Origin: an uncultured Lachnospiraceae bacterium
GTDB taxonomy: Bacteria; Bacillota; Clostridia; Lachnospirales; Lachnospiraceae
Length of the DNA: 64,000 nucleotides
Direction: 5' to 3'
Assembly (NCBI GenBank): GCA_947089905.1
Contig: CAMUMG010000004.1
Span: forward strand, 159,517 to 223,516
The notes below the pieces were generated by a model. It saw only the letters and a program-made list of their open reading frames with translations. It had not been told where the DNA came from and did no database searches. Below, one piece after another: positions 8,025-17,910 of this stretch. Position 1 is the first letter of the stretch, and each line of letters starts with the position of its first letter. The position numbers and the translations under genes were made by a program.

Positions 8025-9290
8025 CTATAGTCCTAATTGTGTTGGTTCACTGATTTTTCCGGTTACTGCACTGGCGGCGGCAACGGCTGGGCTTGCTAAA
8101 TATACTTCTGAATCAATATGTCCCATACGCCCGACAAAGTTTCGGTTTGTTGTAGAAACAGCACGTTCCCCAGCTGCCAAAACTCCCATATGTCCACCAA
8201 GACAAGGACCACAAGTTGGTGTACTCACAACTGCTCCTGCCTGAATAAATATAGAAATTAATCCTTCCTCAATTGCCTGTAAATAAACCGTCTGTGTTGC
8301 AGGAAAAATAATCGCCCGAATACCTTCTGCAACTTTTCTTCCCTTTAAAACAGCAGCAGCAGCGCGTAAATCACTAATTCTTCCATTTGTACAAGAACCT
8401 ATTACCACCTGATCAATTTTTACTTCTCCTGCTTCTTTTACAGTTTTTGTATTTTCCGGAAGGTGAGGAAATGCGACTGTTGGTTCTAGGTTATCCAAAT
8501 CAATCGTATATTCCGCATCATATTGTGCATCTTCATCTGCTTCATAGATTGTATAATCTTTTTGGGAGTGTTCCTTCATATAGGCAATCGTTACTTCATC
8601 CACAGGAAAAATACCGTTTTTTGCTCCTGCCTCAATTGCCATATTTGCAATAGTAAATCGATCATCCATTGATAGATTTGCTATTCCATCACCAGTAAAC
8701 TCCATTGATTTATAAAGTGCTCCATCTACTCCAATCTTTCCGATGATATGCAAAATAACATCCTTGCCACTGACCCATTTCTTTGGCTTTCCGGTTAAAA
8801 TAAACTTGATAGCTGATGGAACTTTAAACCATGCTTTTCCTGTAATCATACCTGCTCCCATATCGGTACTTCCTACTCCTGTAGAAAATGCTCCTAATGC
8901 TCCATAAGTACAAGTATGAGAATCTGCACCAATACAAGTTTCACCGGCAACAATTAATCCTTTTTCTGGAAGTAAGGCATGTTCAATTCCCATTGTACCT
9001 ACTTCAAAATAATTCGTAAGTTCTTGTGTTTTTGCATAATCTCTAAGACATTTACAGTTTTCTGCGGATTTAATATCTTTATTCGGAGTAAAATGATCTG
9101 GTACAAGAACTACTTTGTTTTTATCAAATACTGTTTTTTTATTTAATTTACCTACTTCTTTGATTGCAACTGGTCCAGTAATATCATTTGCCAAAACTAA
9201 GTCGAGATCTGCCTCAATCAACTGTCCTGCTACGACAGACTCTAATCCAGCATGTGCTGCTAAGATCTTTTGTGTCATCGTCATTCCCAT
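8025..9290 (-). CDS. leuC: 3-isopropylmalate dehydratase large subunit
   Basis: LeuC is the aconitase-family catalytic subunit that holds a 4Fe-4S cluster. The 421-aa protein shows [15 protein letters not shown], the cluster ligands in VIGSCTNGR and [13 protein letters not shown], and the C-terminal [12 protein letters not shown] motif. Length and order fit the leuC2 subtype that goes with the short LeuD. A GGAGG lies ten bases before the chosen ATG; an in-frame ATG six bases later (third codon) is an alternative. Confidence 0.95.
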   Translation of the reverse strand: MGMTMTQKILAAHAGLESVVAGQLIEADLDLVLANDITGPVAIKEVGKLNKKTVFDKNKVVLVPDHFTPNKDIKSAENCKCLRDYAKTQELTNYFEVGTMGIEHALLPEKGLIVAGETCIGADSHTCTYGALGAFSTGVGSTDMGAGMITGKAWFKVPSAIKFILTGKPKKWVSGKDVILHIIGKIGVDGALYKSMEFTGDGIANLSMDDRFTIANMAIEAGAKNGIFPVDEVTIAYMKEHSQKDYTIYEADEDAQYDAEYTIDLDNLEPTVAFPHLPENTKTVKEAGEVKIDQVVIGSCTNGRISDLRAAAAVLKGRKVAEGIRAIIFPATQTVYLQAIEEGLISIFIQAGAVVSTPTCGPCLGGHMGVLAAGERAVSTTNRNFVGRMGHIDSEVYLASPAVAAASAVTGKISEPTQLGL

Positions 9291-9320
9291 AAAAAATGAA
9301 CCTCCATTTCTATATTCCTA

Positions 9321-9668
9321 TCATTCCATCGCAGACATAATTGCGCCTACAAATAATAAAAACATCACAAACATTCCAACTGCCATAAGAAATGGTACGA
9401 TTGGATATTTTTCTTTTGGACTTGTTGAAACTGCGGTATCCCTCTTTAACATCATTCTCTTTAAAATACACATCATATTAACTGTCAAAGTAACTAGAAA
9501 AAAGATTGGTGCTACATAAAGCAATACATTTGCAATTACTGAAACAACCTGATATGCTTTTCCTGTTGAACCTCCTGCTCCAATACCAGCCCCTAAAAAC
9601 ATACTCAGAAAAAAGGAACCAGTAAGTGCAATTGAGAGCATGGAACAATAACGTACAGGTTTTTCCAT
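9321..9668 (-). CDS. Small membrane protein encoded inside the leu operon
   Basis: This protein of about 115 residues has three clear hydrophobic segments: SMLSIALTGSFFLSMFLGAG, VVSVIANVLLYVAPIFFLVTL and FLMAVGMFVMFLLFVGAI. A charged loop (KRMMLKRDTAVSTSPKEK) separates the second and third. I do not recognise the family. It lies 20 bases after the leuB stop and 30 bases before leuC, on the same strand, so it is co-transcribed with leucine biosynthesis genes. I prefer the ATG at 9668, nine bases after AAGGGG, over the ATG at 9677 that directly abuts it. Confidence 0.75.
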   Translation of the reverse strand: MEKPVRYCSMLSIALTGSFFLSMFLGAGIGAGGSTGKAYQVVSVIANVLLYVAPIFFLVTLTVNMMCILKRMMLKRDTAVSTSPKEKYPIVPFLMAVGMFVMFLLFVGAIMSAME

Positions 9669-9697
9669 ATTTTTCATCCCCTTTTTTTGATTCCTTT

Positions 9698-10780
9698 TTA
9701 TAGTTGTGCTACAATTCGATCTCCCATTTCTTTTGTTCCTATTAATATTGTATTATCAGATTTTATATCCATTGTACGGTATCCCTGATCTAAAACTTTT
9801 GATACTGCATCTTCTATAGCACTTGCCTCTTTTTCCAAATCAAAAGAATATCGTAACATCATTGCCGCTGATAAAATTGTAGCAATTGGATTTGCTTTAT
9901 CTTGTCCTGCAATATCAGGAGCAGAACCATGACTTGGCTCATAAAGACCTAACTTACCCTCTCCTAAACTTGCAGAAGGCAACATCCCAATAGAACCTGT
10001 TACCATGCTGGCTTCATCGGACAAAATATCTCCAAACATATTCTCTGTTAATATTACATCAAACTGACTTGGATCTTTTACTATCTGCATAGCACAATTA
10101 TCTACAAGCATATTTGTAATTTGTACATCTGGATATTCCTTTGATACTTCACCAACTACTTCTCTCCAAAGTCTGGAAGTATCCAAAACATTTGCTTTAT
10201 CGACACTGCATACCTGTTTTCTTCTTTTTCTTGCAATCTCAAAAGCCCATTTTGCAATTCGACGAATTTCATTTTCATCATATGGCATTGTGTCAACTGC
10301 CTTACGGATTCCTTTTTCTATTTCTGTTTTTCGTTCTCCAAAATATACTCCGCCAGTCAGCTCTCTTACTACAGTAAAATCAAACTTTCCTTTTGAAATT
10401 TCTTCTTTTAATGGACAGGCGTGCTTTAATTGTGGAAACAAAACTGCCGGACGCAGATTGCAAAATAGCCCTAATCCTTTACGAATTTTTAATAGTCCTG
10501 CCTCTGGTCTTAAATTTGGAGGGAGTTCATACCACTTAGACTGTCCAACTGCTCCTCCGACTGCCCCAAGCAGTACCGAATCACTTTCTTTTGCCTTTTG
10601 TAGTGTCTCTTGGGTTAGAGGCTCTCCAGTAGCATCAATGGATGCCCCTCCCATTAATAATTCCTCATACAAAAATTCATGTCCATAAACTGTTCCAACA
10701 CGATCCAAGACCTTATGCGCTTCTGCGACAATTTCCGGACCAATTCCATCTCCTGGGATTAATGCAATTTTATACTTCAT
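9698..10780 (-). CDS. leuB: 3-isopropylmalate dehydrogenase
   Basis: LeuB oxidises 3-isopropylmalate with NAD+ to the precursor of 2-ketoisocaproate. The 360-aa protein starts [18 protein letters not shown] and contains LLGAVGG, the conserved REL-GG-YFG motif and [16 protein letters not shown]. It also has [21 protein letters not shown] spread across the active site, and [21 protein letters not shown] use the ATG at 10780, preceded by ATGAGG at proper spacing; a longer frame starting at 10840 adds 20 non-conserved residues. No leuA or ilv genes are visible nearby. Confidence 0.95.
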   Translation of the reverse strand: MKYKIALIPGDGIGPEIVAEAHKVLDRVGTVYGHEFLYEELLMGGASIDATGEPLTQETLQKAKESDSVLLGAVGGAVGQSKWYELPPNLRPEAGLLKIRKGLGLFCNLRPAVLFPQLKHACPLKEEISKGKFDFTVVRELTGGVYFGERKTEIEKGIRKAVDTMPYDENEIRRIAKWAFEIARKRRKQVCSVDKANVLDTSRLWREVVGEVSKEYPDVQITNMLVDNCAMQIVKDPSQFDVILTENMFGDILSDEASMVTGSIGMLPSASLGEGKLGLYEPSHGSAPDIAGQDKANPIATILSAAMMLRYSFDLEKEASAIEDAVSKVLDQGYRTMDIKSDNTILIGTKEMGDRIVAQL

Positions 10781-10795
10781 TGTTATCCTCATTTC

Positions 10796-10814
10796 TGCAC
10801 TGCTTTTTTGTGCA
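10796..10814 (-). other. Small hairpin next to the leuB ribosome binding site
   Basis: TGCAC pairs with GTGCA around a nine-base loop, immediately upstream of GAAATGAGG. Similar short hairpins precede several other genes in the window (see findings). Confidence 0.4.
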
Positions 10815-10851
10815 AAATTAAATTTATACTGTTTTTGCAACAGCTATTGTA

Positions 10852-10857
10852 ATTATA
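10852..10857 (-). promoter_or_regulatory. Extended -10 box of the leu operon promoter
   Basis: Minus-strand TGTTATAAT matches an extended -10 (TGnTATAAT). The -35 region is weak, which suggests activator or repressor control of leuB-leuD. The predicted leader is about 65 bases. Confidence 0.5.
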
Positions 10858-10904
10858 ACACAGATCCATGTATATTTAAAATACTGATCACAAATATTTT
10901 ATAT

Positions 10905-12077
10905 TTAAGATGGAAATTTTGCTATGGAAAATACTATATTACGATAAAATTCAAAAGCAGAAGGTAGAGAAATCTGTTCATAAATTTCTTTTGCATCTGC
11001 ATATTTATAAACTATTTGATCCTTTTTTGTTATTCCCTCTTTGAGTTCTGTTTCTGCATTTAAAATTGTTTTTTCTTCTAAAATTTCATAATCTTCAACT
11101 GGTTCTGCCACTTTAAGTTCTCGTTCTATTTTATAATTTCCTTTTATATAATATCCTGTCATATGCCATTCAATATGAGAAAAGATATGTTTTGCTTTTC
11201 CTACTTCTTTAATAGGCTCTAAAAGTTCAAATCCACAGGATTGTAAAAACTTTTCTACTCTTTCTATTTCGTATAGTCCTATAAGAGAAGGAAATTCCCA
11301 CATTCCAGAAAGTAGTCCCTTTGGACGTTTATGCAGTAAAAACTTTTTCTCTTCTTCTAAAATAAAAATTGTTTTCTCTTCGATTCTTCTGGGCTTTTTT
11401 GCTGGTTTTACTGGTATTTTATCCCATGTTTCATTTCGATATGCACTACATATCTGCATAATGGGACACTTTTCACACAATGGTTTTCCATTTGGCAGAC
11501 AGATAGTTGCTCCTAAATCCATTAAAGCCTGATTATAATTTCCTGGTTCTTTCTTTGGGATAATTGCTCTAATATCTTTTTCTAATTCTTTCTTTACACA
11601 GTTTTTGGTAATATCGTCAAAACTACCCGCAACTCGTTTCATCACTCGAAGTACATTTCCATCAACGGCTGGCTCTGGCAGTCCAAAAGCAATAGAGGAA
11701 ATTGCTCCCGCAGTATAAGAACCTATTCCCGGCAGAGTCAATAAAGTGTTATAGTCTGCCGGAAAAGTTCCTGAATACTTTTCCATTATAATCTGTGCAG
11801 TCTTTTTTAAATTTCTGGCACGGTTATAATATCCTAATCCCTCCCAGAGCTTTAAAAGTTTTTCTTCTTCAACGGCTGCAAGATCTTTTATCTCTGGAAG
11901 ACTCTTTGTAAAGCGGTGAAAGTACCCCTTTACTGCTTCTACTCTAGTTTGTTGTAACATAATTTCTGAAATCCAGACATGATATGGTGTGGGATTTTCT
12001 CTCCATGGTAAGCTTCTTGCATTTAACTCAAACCAATCTAACAAATATTTTACTGTTTTTGAATAATCATAACTCAT
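10905..12077 (-). CDS. mutY: A/G-specific adenine glycosylase
   Basis: MutY removes adenine mispaired with 8-oxoguanine. The 390-aa protein has WREN and EIMLQQTRVEAV with the catalytic glutamate, the helix-hairpin-helix LPGIGSYTAGAI and the catalytic aspartate in EPAVDGNV. The 4Fe-4S ligands follow in CLPNGKPLCEKCPIMQIC. The C-terminal third is a Nudix-like domain with GMWEFPSL and HIFSHIEWHM. The ATG at 12077 is chosen because GGAG lies six bases before it; the ATG at 12089 has no binding site. The C-terminal tail after residue 345 is longer than usual and not recognised. Confidence 0.94.
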   Translation of the reverse strand: MSYDYSKTVKYLLDWFELNARSLPWRENPTPYHVWISEIMLQQTRVEAVKGYFHRFTKSLPEIKDLAAVEEEKLLKLWEGLGYYNRARNLKKTAQIIMEKYSGTFPADYNTLLTLPGIGSYTAGAISSIAFGLPEPAVDGNVLRVMKRVAGSFDDITKNCVKKELEKDIRAIIPKKEPGNYNQALMDLGATICLPNGKPLCEKCPIMQICSAYRNETWDKIPVKPAKKPRRIEEKTIFILEEEKKFLLHKRPKGLLSGMWEFPSLIGLYEIERVEKFLQSCGFELLEPIKEVGKAKHIFSHIEWHMTGYYIKGNYKIERELKVAEPVEDYEILEEKTILNAETELKEGITKKDQIVYKYADAKEIYEQISLPSAFEFYRNIVFSIAKFPS

Positions 12078-12239
12078 TTTAATCTCCATCGTACAACTGA
12101 TATTTATTTCATTTAGTTTATAATTTGTTCAATCTTTTTTAATCTTTCTGCCTAAATCCTGCCTTAATCAAAATTTATTCTTAAATTTATGGATTTTCCT
12201 GATTCTTAGGAAAGCTCTATAATTTACCAGAAAGAGGGT

Positions 12240-13313
12240 GTGATTATGGCTTATAAAATTCATAAAATCCTGCTTTTTGTTGTTCTTATCATTGGAGGAC
12301 TGATTTTAAGCGGCTGCAATAAAGATCAAAAAACAGATATGACTAATCCTCCTATTACCATTTTGCCGCCCTCACCAAGTCCAACTCCTTTGCAGACAGA
12401 GGAACCTGATATTACTATTTCCCCCTTTCCGACTATTTCTCAAAAAGATTCTTCCTCAAATGATTCTTCGACGACTGAATTGACCAGCGAAGGAGCAAAA
12501 GCTCTTATTTTAGAACGTTTGGATATTACAAAATATTCGGTAGATCTCATTGACAGTTCTTTATCTTTAAAAGGGAATATCTATTATTCCTTTCTAGTTC
12601 GTGAAGGAAATCGAATTTTTGAACCTGCTTTAATTGTAGATAAAGCATCCGGTGAAATATTCTGTTATGACTCTTCTGGAACAATCAGTGATTATTCCAA
12701 TTTTCCACTTTATAATGAAACGTTAGATACTGTTTGTGACTGGAACGGAACTTTTTATCTATATGACAGTATCGGCTCTGTTATGGCAGAATTGAGATTG
12801 GGACAGGGAGATCCTCACTCTTTTGAATTTACTATTTCTACAAAAGGTTCAGAAACAAAAACCGTTACAGCTGTCGCTTCTATTCAAAGTAATACTGCTT
12901 CCTATATCAGTCCAGAGGGGGATTCTCTTCATTTTGTTATGTCAGATCTAGCAGTTGCAGTAACAGAAGAATATCCTAACAGTACCATTCCTGTTTTTGC
13001 TGGAGTTTATTTTCCATCTGAGCAGGAGGCTAATTTGCCAACCCCTTTAACTAAAACACAGGCAGTTGCTCTTCTTTCTACCCTTACAAAAAAAGATACA
13101 AAACTATCGCAAGAATTGACAGAATATCGACTTTCGGCAGATGATCTGACTATTAAAATAAAAAATACTCTTTGCTACAGCATTGGTGTCTATCCTAAAT
13201 CCGAGCAGACTTCTTCTTTACTTACTACATTTTATGTTGCATTAGATGGCAGTCGGATTTATCAGTTTAATGCACAGGCAAAAGATGATATTGAAATTTG
13301 GACTGCAAAATAA
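12240..13313 (+). CDS. Lipoprotein with proline/threonine linker, paralogue of the 36.2-kb lipoprotein
   Basis: The 357-aa protein has an N-terminal signal sequence with lipobox LSGC (cysteine near residue 26), so it is probably anchored outside the membrane. A Pro/Ser/Thr-rich linker (about 36-78) follows. The region after it (EGAKALIL...YYSFLVREGNRIFEPALIVDKASGEIFCYDSSGTISDYSNFPL, read in parts) clearly matches the lipoprotein at 36246-37085. A further beta-rich domain follows and repeats the TKTQAVALL...Y pattern near residue 270. The function is unknown. It starts after AGAGGGTGTGATT and a TATAAT at 12218-12223. It is convergent with the next gene. Confidence 0.8.
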   Translation: MIMAYKIHKILLFVVLIIGGLILSGCNKDQKTDMTNPPITILPPSPSPTPLQTEEPDITISPFPTISQKDSSSNDSSTTELTSEGAKALILERLDITKYSVDLIDSSLSLKGNIYYSFLVREGNRIFEPALIVDKASGEIFCYDSSGTISDYSNFPLYNETLDTVCDWNGTFYLYDSIGSVMAELRLGQGDPHSFEFTISTKGSETKTVTAVASIQSNTASYISPEGDSLHFVMSDLAVAVTEEYPNSTIPVFAGVYFPSEQEANLPTPLTKTQAVALLSTLTKKDTKLSQELTEYRLSADDLTIKIKNTLCYSIGVYPKSEQTSSLLTTFYVALDGSRIYQFNAQAKDDIEIWTAK

Positions 13314-13316
13314 AAG

Positions 13317-13357
13317 GAGGGCTGTTATCCCTCTTGGTTAAATCCTATACAGCCCTC
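13317..13357 (-). terminator. Terminator overlapping the 3' end of the 13325 gene
   Basis: GAGGGCTGT pairs perfectly with ACAGCCCTC. On the minus strand the stem is followed by CCTTTTATTTT. The upstream arm lies inside the last codons of the minus-strand gene, so the coding end is part of the terminator. Confidence 0.6.
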
Positions 13358-13951
13358 ACTATCCAGTCCATATGTTTCTTGATACTCTCCATTTCCAATA
13401 CTATATGCTAATGTAGTACCATCTTCCCTCTGGAAATACCAGATATCCTCTCCCCTTCTTTGATCTGTTTTTGGTTCTTTTTCTGGCAGACGTTGATATT
13501 GATTTGTTTCTTTAAATTCTTTTTCTACATTTTTAATCGCTGCAATTATAACTGCTTTATCTGGATCTTTTTTGGAAATTGAACCAAGTTCAAATGTAAT
13601 TACTTCTTCTACTTCTTTTTTACTACGGCAGTTTTCTAATTTTTTTAATACACTTTCCCGTTTATGCTGAATTCGAAGAGCTCTTGCATATAACTTTGGA
13701 TTGTTTCTTCGCAGATAACTCAATTCTGCACCAGTAAGTTTTTCCCCAGAAGATAACTTTGATTCAATTCGTCTTTGTTTTGAACTTTCTTCTTCCTGTG
13801 AAGTTCCTAAAAGCTGATCCATTAACTTCTCTCTACATTCCTTAAAGGAATTCTCCTCTACCTTTTCCTTTTTTAAAAACTGAAAATTCACCAGCCTACA
13901 CCTCCTAGCATTTACTTTTGGCATCCCCTCAACCTTTTGAACCCGATTCAT
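13325..13951 (-). CDS. Uncharacterised basic/acidic helical protein
   Basis: This 208-aa protein has no membrane segment or signal peptide and is rich in Lys, Arg and Glu. The central part (about 60-140: RRIESKLSSGEKLTGAELSYLRR, then LYARALRIQHKRESVLKKL) looks helical. A C-terminal part (REDGTTLAYSIGNGEYQETYGLDSEG) looks like a small beta segment. I do not recognise a family. Its start has AGGAGGGGTTTT upstream. It is transcribed away from the BceAB genes and convergent with the lipoprotein gene, so it appears to be monocistronic. Confidence 0.7.
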   Translation of the reverse strand: MNRVQKVEGMPKVNARRCRLVNFQFLKKEKVEENSFKECREKLMDQLLGTSQEEESSKQRRIESKLSSGEKLTGAELSYLRRNNPKLYARALRIQHKRESVLKKLENCRSKKEVEEVITFELGSISKKDPDKAVIIAAIKNVEKEFKETNQYQRLPEKEPKTDQRRGEDIWYFQREDGTTLAYSIGNGEYQETYGLDSEGCIGFNQEG

Positions 13952-14032
13952 AAAACCCCTCCTTTATTTATATATCGGATCATTTTTTTAGTTTATAAGT
14001 GCCGGCTGTATGAACTTAGAAATAAAGTATCT

Positions 14033-16009
14033 TTATTTTACAATTCGGTAATATTCTTTAGCAGTGATAAAAAAGACAGCAATATAAATTATGGCAAAGA
14101 TTAATATTGTTCCTACAGTACAAACAAAGAAAAGAGGTACGTTATTCAAATTCATGACATAGAGTAGTTTTGTAATTACTGGAAAGGCAAACATAATATG
14201 CACAATCGCTACAAGTAAAGGTAAAAAGAACACCATTCGAATCTGACTTTGTATCGATTTTTTTATCTCTATCTTACTCATTCCAACTTTTTGCATAATA
14301 TCAAATCTCTCTTTGTCGTCAAATCCTTCTGAGATCTGCTTATAATAAATAATTAATACAGTTGCCATTAAAAACAGAGAACCGAGAAAAATTCCAAGAA
14401 AGAATAAACCACCATATAACGAAAAGAACTCCTCTCGATTTACTTCTCTAAAATCTATTGTCCAATTTATATCATTTTCTTCACAAAAAGAAGAAATCTC
14501 TCTTTTTAAATCTGTTTCAAATGGAATAATTCTTTCTTTTTCACCATCTAATTCAAAGCCATAGCTGTATTTTAATTGTTCACTGATCCATCCCATATCT
14601 CCTTCTAGCTGTTCAAATGCCTCTTTTATGTCATATGGATCATTGACTGCAAAGATAATTGCATCTACTGCCATATATTTATCAATAAACTCTTCATGTT
14701 GCTCTTTTTCAACAAAATTCCATGTTTTCTCCCCTATTGTAATAGTATCCAAAGTATTATTATAAGAAGCTATTAATATAGCCTCTTTATCTGTTAAAAC
14801 AAACTCTTTTTGATAAAGATTATTATAATCTTTTAAAGGAATCACAGTAAGATAGCACATCTTTTCTGTTGGAAGACCTTTTTTTGAAAAGACTCCATCC
14901 TGCCCTTTCCAAAGAGTAACAGAAAGATAGTGATATTTTTCCTTCTCTACTGCACGAAGTTCATATTCGTCTAAAACTCGATCGATTAAGTCTTCCACTT
15001 CATCCTCTTCACCCTCTTTTTGTGCAGTTATTCTTAACATACATTCTTTTCTGTATCTGCTTCTCAATACATCTTCCTGCCCAATATAAAGGGAAACCGT
15101 ACTAGAAAGCATCACTAAAACCATAGTACTCAAAATACAGATATTAGCTAAACCGACTGCGTTTTGCTTCATACGATATAACATTCCTGAAACAGAAATA
15201 AAATGCTTTGTCCTATAATAAAACTTCTTTTGCTTTCGAAGCAACTTTAAAATGGCAATACTTCCTGCTGTAAACAGACAATAGGTTCCTATAATAACTA
15301 ATAAAACTGCTATAAAAAACAGAGCAACCGCATCTAGGGGCGATTCTGTTGTTATAGCAATATAATATCCTGTACCAAGAGTTACAAAACCCAAAAGAGT
15401 TAAAAGCCATTTTGTCTTTGGCTCTTTTTCTCCAACTTTTCCTCCCTGTAATAATTCAATTGGATTAGCTAGAGTAATCTTACCAAAATCGGCAAGCAGA
15501 GAAAGAAAAAAGATTCCTGAAAATACAAAAATGGTGATAAGTAGGGAAATGCCTGAAACAGAAAAAGCAAGTGGTACGGAAAAAGCAAGTAATTTTAAAA
15601 GCAGCCAAAACATTAATTTACTTGCCAAAATTCCTAAAAACAGCCCTCCGCATAGTCCTATGATTGCCGTATAGATTACCTCAAAAAATAACATTTTAGC
15701 AATATGTCTTTTTTCCATTCCAAGAATATTATATAATCCAATTTCCTTTTTTCTTCTCTTCATTAGAAAGCTATTTGTATAAAATAAAAAGATAGCAGAA
15801 AAAATTCCAATGATCACTATTCCAAAATTAAGTATCGGTCTGAGTACATCGCCACCACGTATTTCTGAGAGTCCATCGTTTAATGCAATCGCTCCCATCA
15901 TATAAAACATGGCAACTGTACCAATACATGTAAGTAGATAGGGAACATAAGTTCTGTGATTTTTCTTCAAATTATTAGCGGCCAGTTTCGCATACAATTT
16001 AATGTTCAT
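14033..16009 (-). CDS. BceB-type ABC transporter permease (FtsX family)
   Basis: This 658-aa membrane protein has the ten-helix FtsX/MacB-like layout. A first pair of segments lies near residues 20-80 (YLLTCIGTVAMFYMMGAI), three more FtsX helices follow, and a large extracytoplasmic domain (about 310-520) comes before the last helices. BceB-type permeases work with a BceA ATPase and usually give resistance to, and sensing of, cell-wall-targeting peptides such as bacitracin. The ATG at 16009 overlaps the ATPase gene by 11 bases and starts the typical MNIKLYAKLAANNLKKN sequence; a longer in-frame start at 16060 would lie inside the ATPase gene. Confidence 0.9.
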   Translation of the reverse strand: MNIKLYAKLAANNLKKNHRTYVPYLLTCIGTVAMFYMMGAIALNDGLSEIRGGDVLRPILNFGIVIIGIFSAIFLFYTNSFLMKRRKKEIGLYNILGMEKRHIAKMLFFEVIYTAIIGLCGGLFLGILASKLMFWLLLKLLAFSVPLAFSVSGISLLITIFVFSGIFFLSLLADFGKITLANPIELLQGGKVGEKEPKTKWLLTLLGFVTLGTGYYIAITTESPLDAVALFFIAVLLVIIGTYCLFTAGSIAILKLLRKQKKFYYRTKHFISVSGMLYRMKQNAVGLANICILSTMVLVMLSSTVSLYIGQEDVLRSRYRKECMLRITAQKEGEEDEVEDLIDRVLDEYELRAVEKEKYHYLSVTLWKGQDGVFSKKGLPTEKMCYLTVIPLKDYNNLYQKEFVLTDKEAILIASYNNTLDTITIGEKTWNFVEKEQHEEFIDKYMAVDAIIFAVNDPYDIKEAFEQLEGDMGWISEQLKYSYGFELDGEKERIIPFETDLKREISSFCEENDINWTIDFREVNREEFFSLYGGLFFLGIFLGSLFLMATVLIIYYKQISEGFDDKERFDIMQKVGMSKIEIKKSIQSQIRMVFFLPLLVAIVHIMFAFPVITKLLYVMNLNNVPLFFVCTVGTILIFAIIYIAVFFITAKEYYRIVK

Positions 16010-16769
16010 TTTTGACACCCCCTGATGTAAGCACAGTAAGTGTTCTGTTGATTTGTCCAAACATTTCTTCCTCTGTCAGTGCTCCTCTATAGAGTTGGTG
16101 GAATACTTCTCCGTCCTTAATAAATAGTACTCTTCCCGCTGTAGCAGCGGCTCTTGTACTATGTGTCACCATTAAAATTGTCTGTCCTTCTTGGTTGATT
16201 TCCCCAAACAGTCTTAAAAGTTGGCTTGATGATTTTGAATCTAATGCACCTGTCGGCTCATCTGCTAGTACTATCTGTGGCTTTGTAATCAGAGCTCTGG
16301 CAACAGCAGCTCTTTGTTTTTGTCCACCAGAAACTTCATAGGGATACTTGTCGAGAAACTCTCCAATCGCAAGCTTTTTAGCAAGAGGCATCAACTTTTG
16401 ATTCATTTCACGATATTCTTTTCCCGATAGCACCAGCGGCAGAAAGATATTATCTCGTAAAGTAAATGTATCCAATAAGTTAAAGTCTTGAAAAACAAAT
16501 CCAAGATTGTCTCTGCGGAACGCAGAAACCTCTCTTTCCTTGAGCGAAACCGTATTTCTGCCATTGAGCAGCACCTCCCCATTTGTTGGTTTATCTAATG
16601 TAGCTAAAATATTTAGTAATGTAGTTTTTCCAGAACCGGATTCTCCCATGATTGCCACATACTCTCCCTCTTCTACAGAAAATGTGACGTTTTTTAAAGC
16701 CTCTACCTGATTTCCTCCTAGTCTTGTTGTATATACTTTTTTTAAATGATTGACTTGTAAAATTCCCAT
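15999..16769 (-). CDS. BceA-type ABC transporter ATP-binding protein
   Basis: The 256-aa ATPase has Walker A GESGSGKTT (about 39-47), a Q-loop VFQDFNLLDTF, the signature VSGGQKQR, Walker B IVLADEPTGALD and switch histidine VTHS. It belongs to the MacB/BceA subfamily, with the ADEPTGALD variant. It precedes and overlaps the permease gene, so the two are translationally coupled. The sensor kinase and response regulator genes lie directly upstream, about 125 bases away, on the same strand, giving the standard BceRS-BceAB module. Confidence 0.93.
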   Translation of the reverse strand: MGILQVNHLKKVYTTRLGGNQVEALKNVTFSVEEGEYVAIMGESGSGKTTLLNILATLDKPTNGEVLLNGRNTVSLKEREVSAFRRDNLGFVFQDFNLLDTFTLRDNIFLPLVLSGKEYREMNQKLMPLAKKLAIGEFLDKYPYEVSGGQKQRAAVARALITKPQIVLADEPTGALDSKSSSQLLRLFGEINQEGQTILMVTHSTRAAATAGRVLFIKDGEVFHQLYRGALTEEEMFGQINRTLTVLTSGGVKNEH

Positions 16770-16895
16770 AATATCAATATCCTGCCTTTCTGTTTCTTTT
16801 CGCTGTCTTTCATGTCAATTAGTATACACAATTAATTTTTTAGATTCCATCGTTTCATCTTACATTTTATCCTTTTAATCTTACACTTTTGTAAG

Positions 16896-17900
16896 TTAAA
16901 AAATATCCTCTTTCAGTTCCTCTCTATGAAAAAACAAAGCTACAATAGTTCCTTCTCCAACTTTGGAGCTTAAACGAATAGGATGTCCTAACTTATCTAA
17001 AATCTGTTTACAAAGATATAGACCAATTCCTGTTGCCTTTTTATTTTCTCTGCCATTATAACCTGTAAATCCACGTTCAAATACTCTTGGAAGATCTTCT
17101 TTGGCAATTCCAATTCCCGAATCTTTAATCAATAAGATTTCATTTTCTTTATCATATTGAATAGTAATTTTCCCCTCATTTGTATATTTGAGTGAATTAG
17201 ATAATAACTGCTCTATGACAAAAACTATCCATCTTTCATCGGTTAAAACATTTACATGAAATTCAGAAAGTTCTAGGGCAATTTTTTTTAAAATAAACAT
17301 CGTAGAATAATTTCTTACTGCTTGTTTTACAATGTTCTCCAAAGGATACCACTTTAAAACCAAATCGTTAGACATTTCTCCAATTCTTAAATATTGTAAT
17401 GCCATTTGGGCATACTGTTCAATTTTAAACAGTTCTAAACGTAGGGCACAAATATCCTTTTCTTCTGACTGCAATAATAATCTCATAGCAGCAATGGGAG
17501 TTTTAATCTGATGTAACCACATTGTATAATAATCATACAACTCTTTTCGTTCATTAATAACATTTATCTGTGCATTGGATTTTTCCAAAAATAGATCTTT
17601 TAATAGTTCCTGATAAATCATTTCTATTTCTCCAAATGGTTCTGGAAGTCCATCTAGATCATAGAGAACTCGTCTTTGTTGTTCTTTTAGTAATCGATAT
17701 TTTATCATATATTGTATAAAGGAATAGATTAAAAAAAATCCTCCTAGCACTCCGCTTAATAAAAGTGCATACCAAACTGCCTGAAATGGAATGGAACAGA
17801 CATAAAATACGGAAATAAATAAGAAAAAAATAAGACTATAATAAATGGCTACAAGACGATAACGTTTTGCAAAATTTAGAAATAGCTTTAGAACTGACAT
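16896..17900 (-). CDS. BceS-type intramembrane-sensing histidine kinase
   Basis: The 334-aa kinase has two transmembrane helices (about 17-35 and 41-65) with almost no extracellular loop, which marks it as an intramembrane-sensing kinase. Such kinases sense through their BceAB partner rather than through a ligand domain. The phospho-acceptor is H130 in WLHQIKTPIAAM. The N box is EQLLSNSLKYTNEGK, and the G boxes are IKDSGIGIAKEDLPRVFERGFTG and KKATGIGLYL. It starts 10 bases after the response regulator stop, with GGGGGAATGTT upstream. Confidence 0.92.
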   Translation of the reverse strand: MSVLKLFLNFAKRYRLVAIYYSLIFFLFISVFYVCSIPFQAVWYALLLSGVLGGFFLIYSFIQYMIKYRLLKEQQRRVLYDLDGLPEPFGEIEMIYQELLKDLFLEKSNAQINVINERKELYDYYTMWLHQIKTPIAAMRLLLQSEEKDICALRLELFKIEQYAQMALQYLRIGEMSNDLVLKWYPLENIVKQAVRNYSTMFILKKIALELSEFHVNVLTDERWIVFVIEQLLSNSLKYTNEGKITIQYDKENEILLIKDSGIGIAKEDLPRVFERGFTGYNGRENKKATGIGLYLCKQILDKLGHPIRLSSKVGEGTIVALFFHREELKEDIF

Positions 17901-17910
17901 AACATTCCCC

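Noticed and set aside
8387..8653. Antisense frames over leuC, leuB, valS and others
   Set aside because: They are mirror frames of strongly conserved genes on the other strand, with no binding sites and low-complexity products.
16507..16710. Serine-rich plus-strand frame inside the BceA gene
   Set aside because: Shadow of the conserved ATPase core on the other strand.
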